Below, in pieces: positions 1 to 7,519 of a stretch of 48,358 nt of DNA (within the stretch, counting starts at the first letter, position 1; every line of letters starts with the position of its first letter). The stretch comes from Bacteriovoracaceae bacterium (GTDB lineage: Bacteria > Bdellovibrionota > Bacteriovoracia > Bacteriovoracales > Bacteriovoracaceae), in NCBI GenBank assembly GCA_018675575.1, contig JABGXW010000005.1, positions 1 to 48,358 on the forward strand, read 5' to 3'. The translations under genes were made by a program, and so were the position numbers. The notes under the pieces were generated by a model. It was not told the DNA's origin and did no database searches. It saw only the letters and a program-made list of their open reading frames with translations.

Positions 1-1
1 C

Positions 2-118
2 ATGACTTCCACTATAGATTATTTCGTTTATGACAAGAACATAGACTTAACGATTTTATTTATCTTTATTGGTATATTGGTTTCGGGATATCTCGTACTC
101 ACTTCAACTCCAGATTAG
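2..118 (+). CDS. Short hydrophobic ORF or 3' end of a truncated gene
   Basis: An open frame ends with TAG at 116-118 and is open to the window edge. An ATG at position 2 lies in this frame, so this is either a 38-residue peptide or, more likely, the C-terminal tail of a gene cut by the window. The peptide has a polar start followed by one clear hydrophobic segment (around residues 18-34), then a short polar end, as expected for a protein ending in a membrane helix. I do not recognise the family. Confidence 0.4.
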   Translation: MTSTIDYFVYDKNIDLTILFIFIGILVSGYLVLTSTPD

Positions 119-184
119 TTATAGCTTGAGAGCACTAACACTGCTTCTTTATTTATTAGTGAAATAAATCTTATGACTAGATTT

Positions 185-214
185 TTGACAATATCCATAA
201 TATTTCACTATTTT
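185..214 (+). promoter_or_regulatory. Candidate sigma70-type promoter for the secreted protein gene at 318
   Basis: A perfect -35 hexamer TTGACA lies at 185-190. It is followed after an 18-bp spacer by TATTTT at 209-214 (4 of 6 matches to TATAAT). Transcription would begin near 221 and give a leader of about 97 bases. Nothing else is visible in 119-317 except an AT-only inverted repeat at 151-169 (ATTTATT, 5-nt loop, AATAAAT). Confidence 0.45.
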
Positions 215-317
215 ATCTTCGAAAATACGATAACTACCTAAAATTAAGACAAGCCTGATCGTGAATAATGGCACAAGTATTGCAATTTATATTAGAAATA
301 ATCCAAGAGAGGGATAA

Positions 318-674
318 ATGAAAACGACAATAATCACATTAATGGCATTTTTAATCATGGGCCAAACGGCATTTGCAGCAATTGTTTGCTCTTCAGACAG
401 AATGCAAAAAGATTTAGTCATCTCAAAGTCTTCAATTGCTTTCCAGGAACACAAGGATTCCTCAGATTCGAGAAGTATTGCATCAAGCAACCTTCTTGGA
501 GTAAGAACAAAGAAAACTGCTAAAGGGTTTAATAAAATTGTTTTTTTTGAAGGGCAAAAACATACAATTCATGTGGAAGATATTAATAGTTTTACAGATG
601 TAGATGACTATATCACTATTAGATCTCAGAAAGGTCATGAAATTATTTATCCATTAAGTTGTCTAAACTCTTAA
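318..674 (+). CDS. Small secreted protein of unknown function
   Basis: This is a 118-residue protein with a clear Sec signal peptide: MKTT start, hydrophobic core to about residue 18, then a likely signal peptidase I site after QTAFA. The mature part is about 97 residues, rich in Ser and Lys, with one Cys just after the cleavage site and a second four residues from the end. These could form a disulfide that ties the two termini together. A ribosome binding site (AGAGAGGG) precedes the ATG. The stop codon sits one base from the stop of the convergent lipoprotein gene. No known domain is recognisable. It is probably periplasmic or exported, but its function is unknown. Confidence 0.7.
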   Translation: MKTTIITLMAFLIMGQTAFAAIVCSSDRMQKDLVISKSSIAFQEHKDSSDSRSIASSNLLGVRTKKTAKGFNKIVFFEGQKHTIHVEDINSFTDVDDYITIRSQKGHEIIYPLSCLNS

Positions 675-675
675 G

Positions 676-1494
676 TTATCGTCCAAATTTGAACTGCTCT
701 ATCCCATCGGAAGGAGTTGATACATCAGGAATCACAAAGTTTTTACATCCAGAAATTCTTTTGGATTTTTCTTTTAACACTCTGGCCCTTTGTGGAAGTC
801 TATAAAAATTTGAATAGGTCATTTTACTTTCATAATTGTAAAGTGCTAATTCGACTTCATAATCTCCAGCAAGATATTCTCCCCCATTAATTTTCTTCGC
901 ATTATATTCATACTTATTTACCTTTTGATTTATGCGAGATTTTTTTAAGAGCGAAGTTGTTATTGGAGTAAGTGGTTCTGACATGTTTTCTATTTTTGTT
1001 TCAGTTATCTCAAGATTATGCTTAAAAGCAGGGCAAGAGAAGTTTTCAAAGCGTGTCGACATGGCCGATGCAGGATAATAGACTCTGATATGGCCAAACT
1101 TTATTTGCTTCATTCTTTTCCTTACGCTTGACTGACCTGGTACTATCAACGGAACGTAAAATCGGCTTAGAATCGTATTTTTTGTTAATGTTTTCTTTCT
1201 CAATATGATGAGCCATGAATTAATATCGGTTTCAGTAAGTATCGTATCGAGATGATTTGATTCCAGAAGAGGAAATTTAATTTTTATTGTAAATCCCTTT
1301 GAAACTCTTTGTTTTTTTCTTGGACCAACTCTCCAGACGACTGGCCTAATTTCCTTAACTCCTGAATCTACAGGTTTAATATATATTTTTTTTCCTTTTT
1401 GAGAAAAATTTGAATATTTGGTACAGCTAACCATCAAAATACTTATTAGTAAAAAGATGTAAGAAGTAAAATTGTTGTTCTTAATATTCTTCAT
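676..1494 (-). CDS. Putative lipoprotein of unknown function
   Basis: The longest frame starts at 1524 inside manA, but the ATG at 1494 is preferred. It gives a classic lipoprotein signal: basic start (MKNIKNNN), hydrophobic stretch, then a lipobox-like VSC with Cys near residue 24. Initiation at 1494 also follows the manA stop (1499) by four bases, so translation is probably coupled to manA. The mature protein (about 250 residues) is basic, with no recognisable domain. A late segment (ISGCKNF) has another Cys. It is likely anchored to the outer or inner membrane on the periplasmic side. Co-transcription with manA hints at a link to surface sugar metabolism, but that is only inference. Confidence 0.6.
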   Translation of the reverse strand: MKNIKNNNFTSYIFLLISILMVSCTKYSNFSQKGKKIYIKPVDSGVKEIRPVVWRVGPRKKQRVSKGFTIKIKFPLLESNHLDTILTETDINSWLIILRKKTLTKNTILSRFYVPLIVPGQSSVRKRMKQIKFGHIRVYYPASAMSTRFENFSCPAFKHNLEITETKIENMSEPLTPITTSLLKKSRINQKVNKYEYNAKKINGGEYLAGDYEVELALYNYESKMTYSNFYRLPQRARVLKEKSKRISGCKNFVIPDVSTPSDGIEQFKFGR

Positions 1495-1498
1495 ATTA

Positions 1499-2437
1499 TT
1501 ATTTAACCAACAGATAAGGGCCATTGCTATTGATAATTTTAATTGAGGTTTCTATAGGGATCAAGAAAGCACTATAAGGATTAAGATCTATACTCATACC
1601 TTTATATTGAAGTTCCAAACTTTGGTCTAAGTTTATAAGGGAATAATGTCTATTACCTTTATTCACTATTTCAATCATCTCGTTGGAGGCTGATAGAATT
1701 TCGACATTGAATTGATCGTGTTCAACGAGTTGAGAAGGAGCATTGCTAATTATTGACTTTTTAAACTTAAAATATTCTTTATTATTTTTCTCTGCAGAAA
1801 AGTTTATAACATCAATTGCTTTATCAACATGAAGGGTTCTACCTTTGCCATTTTTATCTACTCTGTTCCAATCCCAAACTCGATATGTCACACCAGAACT
1901 TTGTTGTATCTCAGCAAGGGTTATCCCCTCTCCTATTGCATGAATAGAGCCTGCTGGCACATAAAAAAAATCACCTTTTTTCACAGGGTAAAAGTTTAAT
2001 AGTTTAGATATATCATCATTATTTTCTATTCCATGTCTTAAACTTGCTTTTGTAACGTCTGGTTTTAATCCTAAAAAGAGACCACTGCTGGGGTCTGAAT
2101 CCAAAATAATCCAACATTCTGTTTTCCCTGATTGTTGTTCATGTTTAAGAGCATACTCATCTTCAGGATGGACCTGAATAGACAGGTTATCGCCGGTATC
2201 AATAAACTTAACGATATAGGGTAAATGAATAGGATCGACCAGCTCATCCAATGCTTCCCCTTCTAAGAGACTGGGCCCATCAGGATGACATGAAACCTCC
2301 CATGTTTCTCCCAGAGGCAAATCGGAAGGTAAATGTATAATATTCTTGAGGCCACTAAGCCGAGAACCGCCCCAAATTTTTTGCACCACGAATGGACTCA
2401 AGATCCCTGCACTTATCTCTTTAAAATCATTAGTCAT
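1499..2437 (-). CDS. manA: Mannose-6-phosphate isomerase, class I (short type)
   Basis: The product interconverts mannose-6-phosphate and fructose-6-phosphate, linking glycolysis to mannose-containing surface polysaccharides. At 312 residues it matches the short Bacillus-type class I enzymes, not the roughly 390-residue enterobacterial form. Zinc-site elements of the cupin core are visible: QVHPEDEYA (His90), GKTECW (Glu107) and PAGSIHAIGEG (His166). The conserved block TLAEIQQSSGVTYRVWDW follows. The start is the ATG at 2437, which has only a weak Shine-Dalgarno. It is the first gene of a minus-strand pair with the lipoprotein gene and diverges from the LON-domain gene. A 30-bp dyad lies in the shared upstream region. 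Confidence 0.93.
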   Translation of the reverse strand: MTNDFKEISAGILSPFVVQKIWGGSRLSGLKNIIHLPSDLPLGETWEVSCHPDGPSLLEGEALDELVDPIHLPYIVKFIDTGDNLSIQVHPEDEYALKHEQQSGKTECWIILDSDPSSGLFLGLKPDVTKASLRHGIENNDDISKLLNFYPVKKGDFFYVPAGSIHAIGEGITLAEIQQSSGVTYRVWDWNRVDKNGKGRTLHVDKAIDVINFSAEKNNKEYFKFKKSIISNAPSQLVEHDQFNVEILSASNEMIEIVNKGNRHYSLINLDQSLELQYKGMSIDLNPYSAFLIPIETSIKIINSNGPYLLVK

Positions 2438-2514
2438 GTATGAACCTAGTTTAATATTTTCCTCGTTTGACCTAGCTGAAATGAGACTTTTATTTGGTCA
2501 TTATTCTTTCATAT

Positions 2515-2544
2515 TTACTCTATCATGACTAATATTTAGAGTAA
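2515..2544. promoter_or_regulatory. Dyad between the divergent manA and LON-domain genes
   Basis: Perfect 8-bp inverted arms TTACTCTA (2515-2522) and TAGAGTAA (2537-2544) are separated by 14 bp. The position in the divergent intergenic region suits an operator for one or both genes. A weak RNA stem in a leader is the alternative. No matching site was noticed elsewhere in the window. Confidence 0.3.
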
Positions 2545-2609
2545 TTTAAAGGACATAGAAACTTGTAAATTCCCATCTCATTCTGTCAGGAATAAGAGTA
2601 AGATAGAAT

Positions 2610-3299
2610 ATGTCAAATAAGTTCAGAGTTTCTGTTTTGCCTGTGCCAGAAGTTGTATTCTATCCCAATACAGTTTTGCCCATATATATCATGGAGTCTG
2701 CTTATATAAAAATGGTTCAAGACGCGGTAACAAATAATGAACTCATTGGCATATCATTAGCACAACCTATTAAGAATCAAAGAATAGGTGAAAGAACCAA
2801 GTTTACTCCAAGTGACATCTGCTCTATTGGATCTCCAGTAATTGTCGCCCCTCTAAATGAAGGAACTTTAAAAATTCTAATCAAAGGAGTCAAACGAGTT
2901 AAACTTTTAAGTATTCATCAAAATTTACCTTTTCTTATCTTTGAAGCCGAAGACTTTATTGACGAACAAAAAGCAACAATTATGAGTGGAGGAGAAGTTG
3001 AAAGACTACGAACTATACTTGAACTTTGGCTTATCGAAAATATAAATGATACTATCGAAAGAGAATCATTTAACGAAAACCTTAAAACTCTTTCTCATAT
3101 CGTTGACTATATTTGTATGTTCCTCATTCAAGATGTCATGATGAGACAATCTCTTTTGGAGAATAACTGCCTCGGAGACAGAGTTAGAATCTTAAATCTA
3201 TTACTAAAGGACTGCAATCCTTTTGAAGAAGATTTACTGATCGTTGACGCTTTTAAAGATTTTGAAAAACTAGAAAAGTATGCAAAAGCAGAACATTAG
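2610..3299 (+). CDS. Stand-alone LON substrate-binding-domain protein
   Basis: This 229-residue protein consists of the N-terminal LON (PUA-like) domain that in Lon protease recognises substrates. Supporting features are the opening VSVLPVPEVVFYPNTVLPIYIME, the IGISLAQP strand, and the block covering GSPVIVAPLNEGTLKILIKG with RVKLLS. The family usually shows an FPLxxxVLFPG pattern at the start. No AAA+ ATPase and no Ser-Lys protease domain follow, so it cannot be a protease by itself. Such proteins are common single-domain relatives of Lon with poorly known function, possibly adaptor or substrate-binding roles. The 3' end overlaps the stop of the convergent kinase-like gene by four bases. Confidence 0.85.
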   Translation: MSNKFRVSVLPVPEVVFYPNTVLPIYIMESAYIKMVQDAVTNNELIGISLAQPIKNQRIGERTKFTPSDICSIGSPVIVAPLNEGTLKILIKGVKRVKLLSIHQNLPFLIFEAEDFIDEQKATIMSGGEVERLRTILELWLIENINDTIERESFNENLKTLSHIVDYICMFLIQDVMMRQSLLENNCLGDRVRILNLLLKDCNPFEEDLLIVDAFKDFEKLEKYAKAEH

Positions 3300-3958
3300 A
3301 ATAGAGGTATAAAAAGATTAATAAAAGACAATCCAGCACCAGACACTACCGGTATTGTTAAATTATCATCAACTAATTCTGAAAGAAGCTCGCTCAGAGC
3401 ACCAATAACTCCACCAAAAATAGCAAAGACTAATAATTGTATTGTTGGTTCAGCAAATATCATTCCATATACTAAAGTTACTAAGTAACAACAAAGATAA
3501 CCGGCGACAGTTCCTTGGAGTGACTTATTTGGTAAAATTTTATCTTTTCCATAAAGTATTCCAAAATAAGAAGAGATAGGATCAGAAAAAACTAAAAAGA
3601 GAATAGATAAAATTGCGATTCTTTCGGGAAATAAAAAGAGACTTAAGGCCACTCCGAGAGAATAAAATGGAAAACCGCTCAAGGAGGTTTTTTCAGACTC
3701 CCTCATAAAAGGACCCATAAACATCATCACAAATTTATTAATGGTGTCATTTTTAAGTCGAGATAGATCAATGATGAAGCCAAAAATGGCAACACCAAAG
3801 AGAATATAAGACATCGTTCGAGAATCAAGTCCTGACTTATAGTATATATAAAGTCCCATCAGACCTGTTCCCATATGCCATAGCTTTCTAATCACGTGTA
3901 AATCGGATCTTAAATGAAATTTAACTGCATTTAATGTGTTAAAAACTTGTATATTCAT
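3296..3958 (-). CDS. CTP-dependent diacylglycerol/dolichol-type lipid kinase (SEC59/DGK1/VTE5 family)
   Basis: This is a 220-residue polytopic membrane protein with about six hydrophobic segments. It carries the landmarks of the CTP-using polyprenol/diacylglycerol/phytol kinase group: an early RKLWHMGTG, the central DPISSYFGILYGK, then KSLQGTVAG, and a late acidic block ELLSELVDDNLTIPVVSG. These proteins phosphorylate a lipid alcohol with CTP at the membrane; the substrate here (diacylglycerol, a polyprenol or phytol-like alcohol) cannot be told from sequence. A GGAG-type ribosome site lies about ten bases before the ATG at 3958. The more distant alternative is a CdsA-type cytidylyltransferase, but the GT and DDN motifs favour the kinase group. 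Confidence 0.75.
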   Translation of the reverse strand: MNIQVFNTLNAVKFHLRSDLHVIRKLWHMGTGLMGLYIYYKSGLDSRTMSYILFGVAIFGFIIDLSRLKNDTINKFVMMFMGPFMRESEKTSLSGFPFYSLGVALSLFLFPERIAILSILFLVFSDPISSYFGILYGKDKILPNKSLQGTVAGYLCCYLVTLVYGMIFAEPTIQLLVFAIFGGVIGALSELLSELVDDNLTIPVVSGAGLSFINLFIPLF

Positions 3959-4102
3959 CTAGGTCTTCTCCAAAGTATGGGGCCCCGCGCCACAAAATCT
4001 GACTATTTTGCTTTTATGAGTTTATCTTTATTCAGCATCCATGTCCAACTACGAGAAAATATTACACATCGCGTCGAACCGTCTGGAATTATTGATATAG
4101 CC

Positions 4103-4131
4103 CTTACATTATATGAAATCTTCAATATAAT
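4103..4131 (+). promoter_or_regulatory. Sigma70-type promoter of the FlhG-like/J-HTH/rluD/pgeF/dsb/tatD run
   Basis: A perfect -10 TATAAT lies at 4126-4131, exactly 17 bp downstream of CTTACA (4103-4108, 4 of 6 matches to TTGACA). The start would fall near 4138, giving a leader of about 54 bases with an AAGGA ribosome site before the TTG start at 4192. It is the best-matching promoter seen in the window. Confidence 0.6.
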
Positions 4132-4191
4132 ATAAGATGTGGGTCTGTTGAATCAGGCCCCTTTGAAACTTATCAAAAAGGAAACTACGGA

Positions 4192-5157
4192 TTGGCTTCA
4201 CTTTTTAATCCTGAACTAAAAGAATTTGGCCCATCAGATGTCTATCAAGAATTAAGTTCTAATAGAAGACAGAAGGTCTGGGCAATTGGTGGCGGTAAAG
4301 GCGGCGTTGGAAAAAGTCTCATCACGTCTAATCTATCAATATGTTTAGCTCTTATGGGCTATAAAGTTATCGCTGTCGATCTTGATTTAGGTGGTGCTAA
4401 TCTACATACCTGTTTAGGTGTTCCCATTCCAGAACGAACATTATCAGATTATATTTCTAAGAAAGCAAGATCCTTAGATGAACTCATTACTCAAACTCCA
4501 ATAAAAAACTTATCTATTATTAGTGGAGCTCAAGATGATGTCGGTATTGCAAATCTAAAGCATATGCAAAAAGCAAAAATTCTTAATAAACTACAAAGAC
4601 TTGATGCCGATTATATTTTGCTAGACCTAGGTGCGGGAACTTCATTCAATACGTTAGATTTTTTTATTTCTGCAGACCAAGGTATTTTAACTGCTCTGCC
4701 TGAGCCGACCTCTATAGAGAATACCTATCGATTTATTAAATCTGTTTACCATAGGAAGTTGAAACTTGTTGAAGGACTTTTAGAAATCGGTCCTCTTATT
4801 GATCAAGCTATGAATGCAAAGATTTCTCAAAACTCTACCCCTGCAGACTTAATAGATCGAGTGATTGATATCAACCCCGAAATGGGACATAAACTTAGGC
4901 ACGAGATTACTAAGTTTGCACCGAAGCTGATTATCAATCAAATTAGAACTCAAACAGACGTAGACATCGGTTTTTCAATGAAAATCATATGTAGGAAATA
5001 TTTCGGAATAAACTTAGACTATGTTGGATATCTTGATTACGATGCAACAGTATGGCAATCAGTGAAGAAGAGAAAGCCACTTCTAATGGAATTTCCAAAT
5101 TCAGGGCTAGTTGGAAATTTCGATAGAATTGTTCATCGACTTCTCAAGATAAACTAA
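4192..5157 (+). CDS. FlhG/MinD-family ParA-like ATPase
   Basis: This is a 321-residue P-loop ATPase of the ParA/MinD superfamily. The deviant Walker A motif GGGKGGVGKS is at residues 33-42, with the signature second lysine. Switch region DLDLGGANLHTCLG and the DYILLDLGAGTSFNTLDFF block follow, then the LTALPEPTSIENTYRF region typical of the FlhG (YlxH/MinD2) branch. In other bacteria FlhG sets the number and place of flagella. The start is a TTG with an AAGGA ribosome site eight to nine bases upstream; there is no better ATG. A helical insert around residues 190-245 makes it longer than canonical FlhG. The immediate neighbour, a J-domain/HTH protein, suggests the two work together. The main flagellar operon lies about 34 kb away in this window. 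Confidence 0.85.
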   Translation: MASLFNPELKEFGPSDVYQELSSNRRQKVWAIGGGKGGVGKSLITSNLSICLALMGYKVIAVDLDLGGANLHTCLGVPIPERTLSDYISKKARSLDELITQTPIKNLSIISGAQDDVGIANLKHMQKAKILNKLQRLDADYILLDLGAGTSFNTLDFFISADQGILTALPEPTSIENTYRFIKSVYHRKLKLVEGLLEIGPLIDQAMNAKISQNSTPADLIDRVIDINPEMGHKLRHEITKFAPKLIINQIRTQTDVDIGFSMKIICRKYFGINLDYVGYLDYDATVWQSVKKRKPLLMEFPNSGLVGNFDRIVHRLLKIN

Positions 5158-5182
5158 AATAAATAAAATTGCGCAGGTAAAT

Positions 5183-5860
5183 ATGAGTAACGAAAAATTA
5201 AAAAACTATTATGAAATTCTTGAAATTCCCACTGATGCAAGTGCAGAGGAAGCTCATCAGGGTTATATAAAAACGAAAAATGCTTATTCTAATGATAGCC
5301 TTGCTTTGTATTCGCTGATGAGCCAAGAGGAATGCTCTTCGATATTAGAGTTAATTGATGAAGCATATACAGTCATTTCTGATCCTAAACGAAGAATTAT
5401 CTATGATGAGATACGAGGAATAAATCAGACAATGTCTGGCCCCCGAAAAACTGTCACGTATGACATCCCAACTCCAGGCAAAGAAGATGTAGTAACTCAT
5501 GAAAGCTCTAATGCATCTAACATGATGGCGAAAATTGTAGCAAAGAATAGGTTTGCGCTTGAGTATCCAATCGATGAAGAGTTTGAAAAAAAAATAGAAC
5601 AGACAACAAAGTTCACCGGTGAACTACTTCGAAAGATTAGAGAATACAAACAAGTTGATATTCCAAGACTCTCTGACATGACAAAAGTTTCTAAAACATA
5701 TATCCGTCATATTGAAGATGAAAATGTTGATAAACTCCCAGCATTTGTCTATGCAAGAGGTTTTGTCTATCAGTATGCAAAATGTTTAAAACTAAATCCA
5801 GAACTTGTGGCCACAAGTTATATCTATCATATTAAAAATCTTAATACAGAAGCTGAGTAA
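5183..5860 (+). CDS. Degenerate J-domain protein with RodZ-like HTH domain
   Basis: This 225-residue protein has an N-terminal J-like domain (about residues 8-75). It is recognised by KNYYEILEIPTDAS at the start and by the end helix EAYTVISDPKRRIIYD. The catalytic HPD tripeptide that stimulates DnaK is absent: the aligned residues are Ser36-Asn37-Asp38. A linker leads to a C-terminal helix-turn-helix of the RodZ/HTH_25 type (about 150-215), with IREYKQVDIPRLSDMTKVS and the end pattern LPAFVYARGFVYQYAKCL. There is no transmembrane segment after the HTH, unlike RodZ. It lies 25 bases behind the FlhG-like ATPase. Its role is probably protein-protein contact, perhaps with the ATPase; DNA binding is possible but unproven. 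Confidence 0.75.
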   Translation: MSNEKLKNYYEILEIPTDASAEEAHQGYIKTKNAYSNDSLALYSLMSQEECSSILELIDEAYTVISDPKRRIIYDEIRGINQTMSGPRKTVTYDIPTPGKEDVVTHESSNASNMMAKIVAKNRFALEYPIDEEFEKKIEQTTKFTGELLRKIREYKQVDIPRLSDMTKVSKTYIRHIEDENVDKLPAFVYARGFVYQYAKCLKLNPELVATSYIYHIKNLNTEAE

Positions 5861-5861
5861 G

Positions 5862-6878
5862 ATGAAACATTCGGAATCCCAACAAGATGTTGGAGAGGAT
5901 GAGTACATAGAAATCGTCATTTCTGCTCATGATGTCATTGAATACAAAAGATTGGATGTATTTCTCGCGCAAAAAATTTCACATCTCTCTAGATCTTTCT
6001 TAAAACAATTATTTTTAAATAAACAAATTTCCCTAAAAGTTGAGGAAAGTAAGAAATTAGAATTAAAACGAATGCCAGAAGAAGGATCAATAATTCAAAT
6101 TCAAGTTCCTCCTCCATTACCTGACAAGGCGCAGCCAGAAGAATTACCTTTAGATATCTTATTCGAAGATGAACATCTATTAATTCTCAATAAAGCTGCA
6201 GGCATGGTGACTCACCCTGCTCCAGGAAACTGGACTGGCACATTAGTGAATGCTGTTTTATTTCATTGTAAAGACTTGGTAGGAATGAGTGATACAAAGC
6301 GTCCCGGAATTGTTCACCGCCTCGACAAAGGTACCAGCGGATTGATGGTGGTTGCTAAGTCAAGAAAATGCCACGAAGGTCTTGTTCTTCTTTTTTCCAG
6401 ACATGACATAATTAGAAAATATGAATGTTTGTCTATGGGTACGAAACAAGATAAATGTGGCAAAATAGAATCTTTAATTGGTCGTCATCAAAATAATCGA
6501 TTAAAAATGACGACACAGGTTTCAAAAGGAAAAAATGCCATTACTCATTACAAAGTCATTAATTACTTTGAAAATTTGACTCATATTGAATTAACCTTAG
6601 AAACAGGGAGAACACATCAACTTCGTGTTCATCTTAGTGAGATCCTAAAGTCAGCTATTCTTTGCGATCCTATCTATGGAAATCCCAAACAAGACTTAAT
6701 TCGAGTTGGAAAAGAATTAACAAGTATCATTTCTGGCCATCCACATCCTTTTCTACACGCCAAGACTCTTGGATTTAAACACCCCATAACAACTGAAGAT
6801 TTGTTATTTGAAACAGAACCGCCTAAAGAGTTTCAACAATGTTTAGACTATTTACATAAATATGAGTTGAATTTGTGA
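5862..6878 (+). CDS. rluD: 23S rRNA pseudouridine synthase, RluD type
   Basis: The product converts specific uridines of large-subunit rRNA to pseudouridine. The ATG at 5862, one base after the upstream stop, is preferred over in-frame starts inside the J-HTH gene and gives 338 residues. An S4 RNA-binding domain occupies about residues 28-82 (KRLDVFLAQKIS, then RSFLKQLF). The catalytic domain carries THPAPGNWTGTLVNA and the catalytic loop HRLDKGTSG with Asp155. The late motif TGRTHQLRVHL is also present. The combination of S4 and THPAPG points to the RluD subgroup, which modifies helix 69, though the exact target is inferred. It overlaps the next gene by four bases (GTGA). Confidence 0.9.
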   Translation: MKHSESQQDVGEDEYIEIVISAHDVIEYKRLDVFLAQKISHLSRSFLKQLFLNKQISLKVEESKKLELKRMPEEGSIIQIQVPPPLPDKAQPEELPLDILFEDEHLLILNKAAGMVTHPAPGNWTGTLVNAVLFHCKDLVGMSDTKRPGIVHRLDKGTSGLMVVAKSRKCHEGLVLLFSRHDIIRKYECLSMGTKQDKCGKIESLIGRHQNNRLKMTTQVSKGKNAITHYKVINYFENLTHIELTLETGRTHQLRVHLSEILKSAILCDPIYGNPKQDLIRVGKELTSIISGHPHPFLHAKTLGFKHPITTEDLLFETEPPKEFQQCLDYLHKYELNL

Positions 6879-7474
6879 GTCTCATATATAAAAAGACAGT
6901 TCCTCATGGTGAGTTTCATGTCTATTCACAAAAACCTGACATACCTTTTACTTGTGTAAAACAAATACATAGCGATATTATCGTAGACTCTAAATCAGAG
7001 TTAAGTCATTACAAAGCAGATGGAATCATCTCTAGTAATGGTAGTAAGAATAATTTCAATTTATGCATTGTCACCGCAGATTGCCTCCCTGTTTATATCT
7101 GCGGTGAAAAGGGTTACGCCATGATACATGCAGGTTGGAGAGGTCTTCACAAAAAAATTATTCAAAATGAAAAAATAAAAAGTATTTTACCTACCTATGC
7201 CTATATTGGTCCACATATTGGCCAAAAAAACTATCAGGTTTTAGATGAGTTCCATACCTATTTTCCCCATTCAAATTGTTTAGAAGTGGACCCTGAAGAC
7301 ACTCAGAGGTTTAAACTAAGCCTTCTAAAGGAGGCGCAATATCAATTAAAGCAAATAAACGCGAAAATCATAATTGAAAATGCAGATATATGTACTTTTG
7401 ACCACAAAGAACTTCACAGTTTCAGACAAAATAGCACCACGTCACGAAACTGGAATATATTTGTCTATCGATAA
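6875..7474 (+). CDS. pgeF: Purine nucleoside phosphorylase/YfiH-family protein (PgeF, laccase-domain)
   Basis: This 199-residue YfiH/PgeF family protein uses a GTG start that overlaps the rluD stop. The zinc site residues are visible: His32 in VKQIHSD, Cys70 in VTADCLPV and His85 in HAGWRG. The family was first called polyphenol oxidase; members act on purine nucleosides, and in some bacteria edit peptidoglycan precursors. It is slightly shorter than the roughly 240 residues usual for the family, mainly at the N terminus. Position directly behind an RluD-type gene is the common arrangement for yfiH in Proteobacteria, which supports both calls. Confidence 0.88.
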   Translation: MSLIYKKTVPHGEFHVYSQKPDIPFTCVKQIHSDIIVDSKSELSHYKADGIISSNGSKNNFNLCIVTADCLPVYICGEKGYAMIHAGWRGLHKKIIQNEKIKSILPTYAYIGPHIGQKNYQVLDEFHTYFPHSNCLEVDPEDTQRFKLSLLKEAQYQLKQINAKIIIENADICTFDHKELHSFRQNSTTSRNWNIFVYR

Positions 7475-7519
7475 TGAACAGTTATAATCGTAATGTAATA
7501 AATATTTTTGGAGTCACCA

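Noticed and set aside
3947-4135. Plus-strand ORF of 62 codons upstream of the FlhG-like gene
   Set aside because: It overlaps the promoter found at 4103-4131 and the start of the opposite gene, with no ribosome site or domain.
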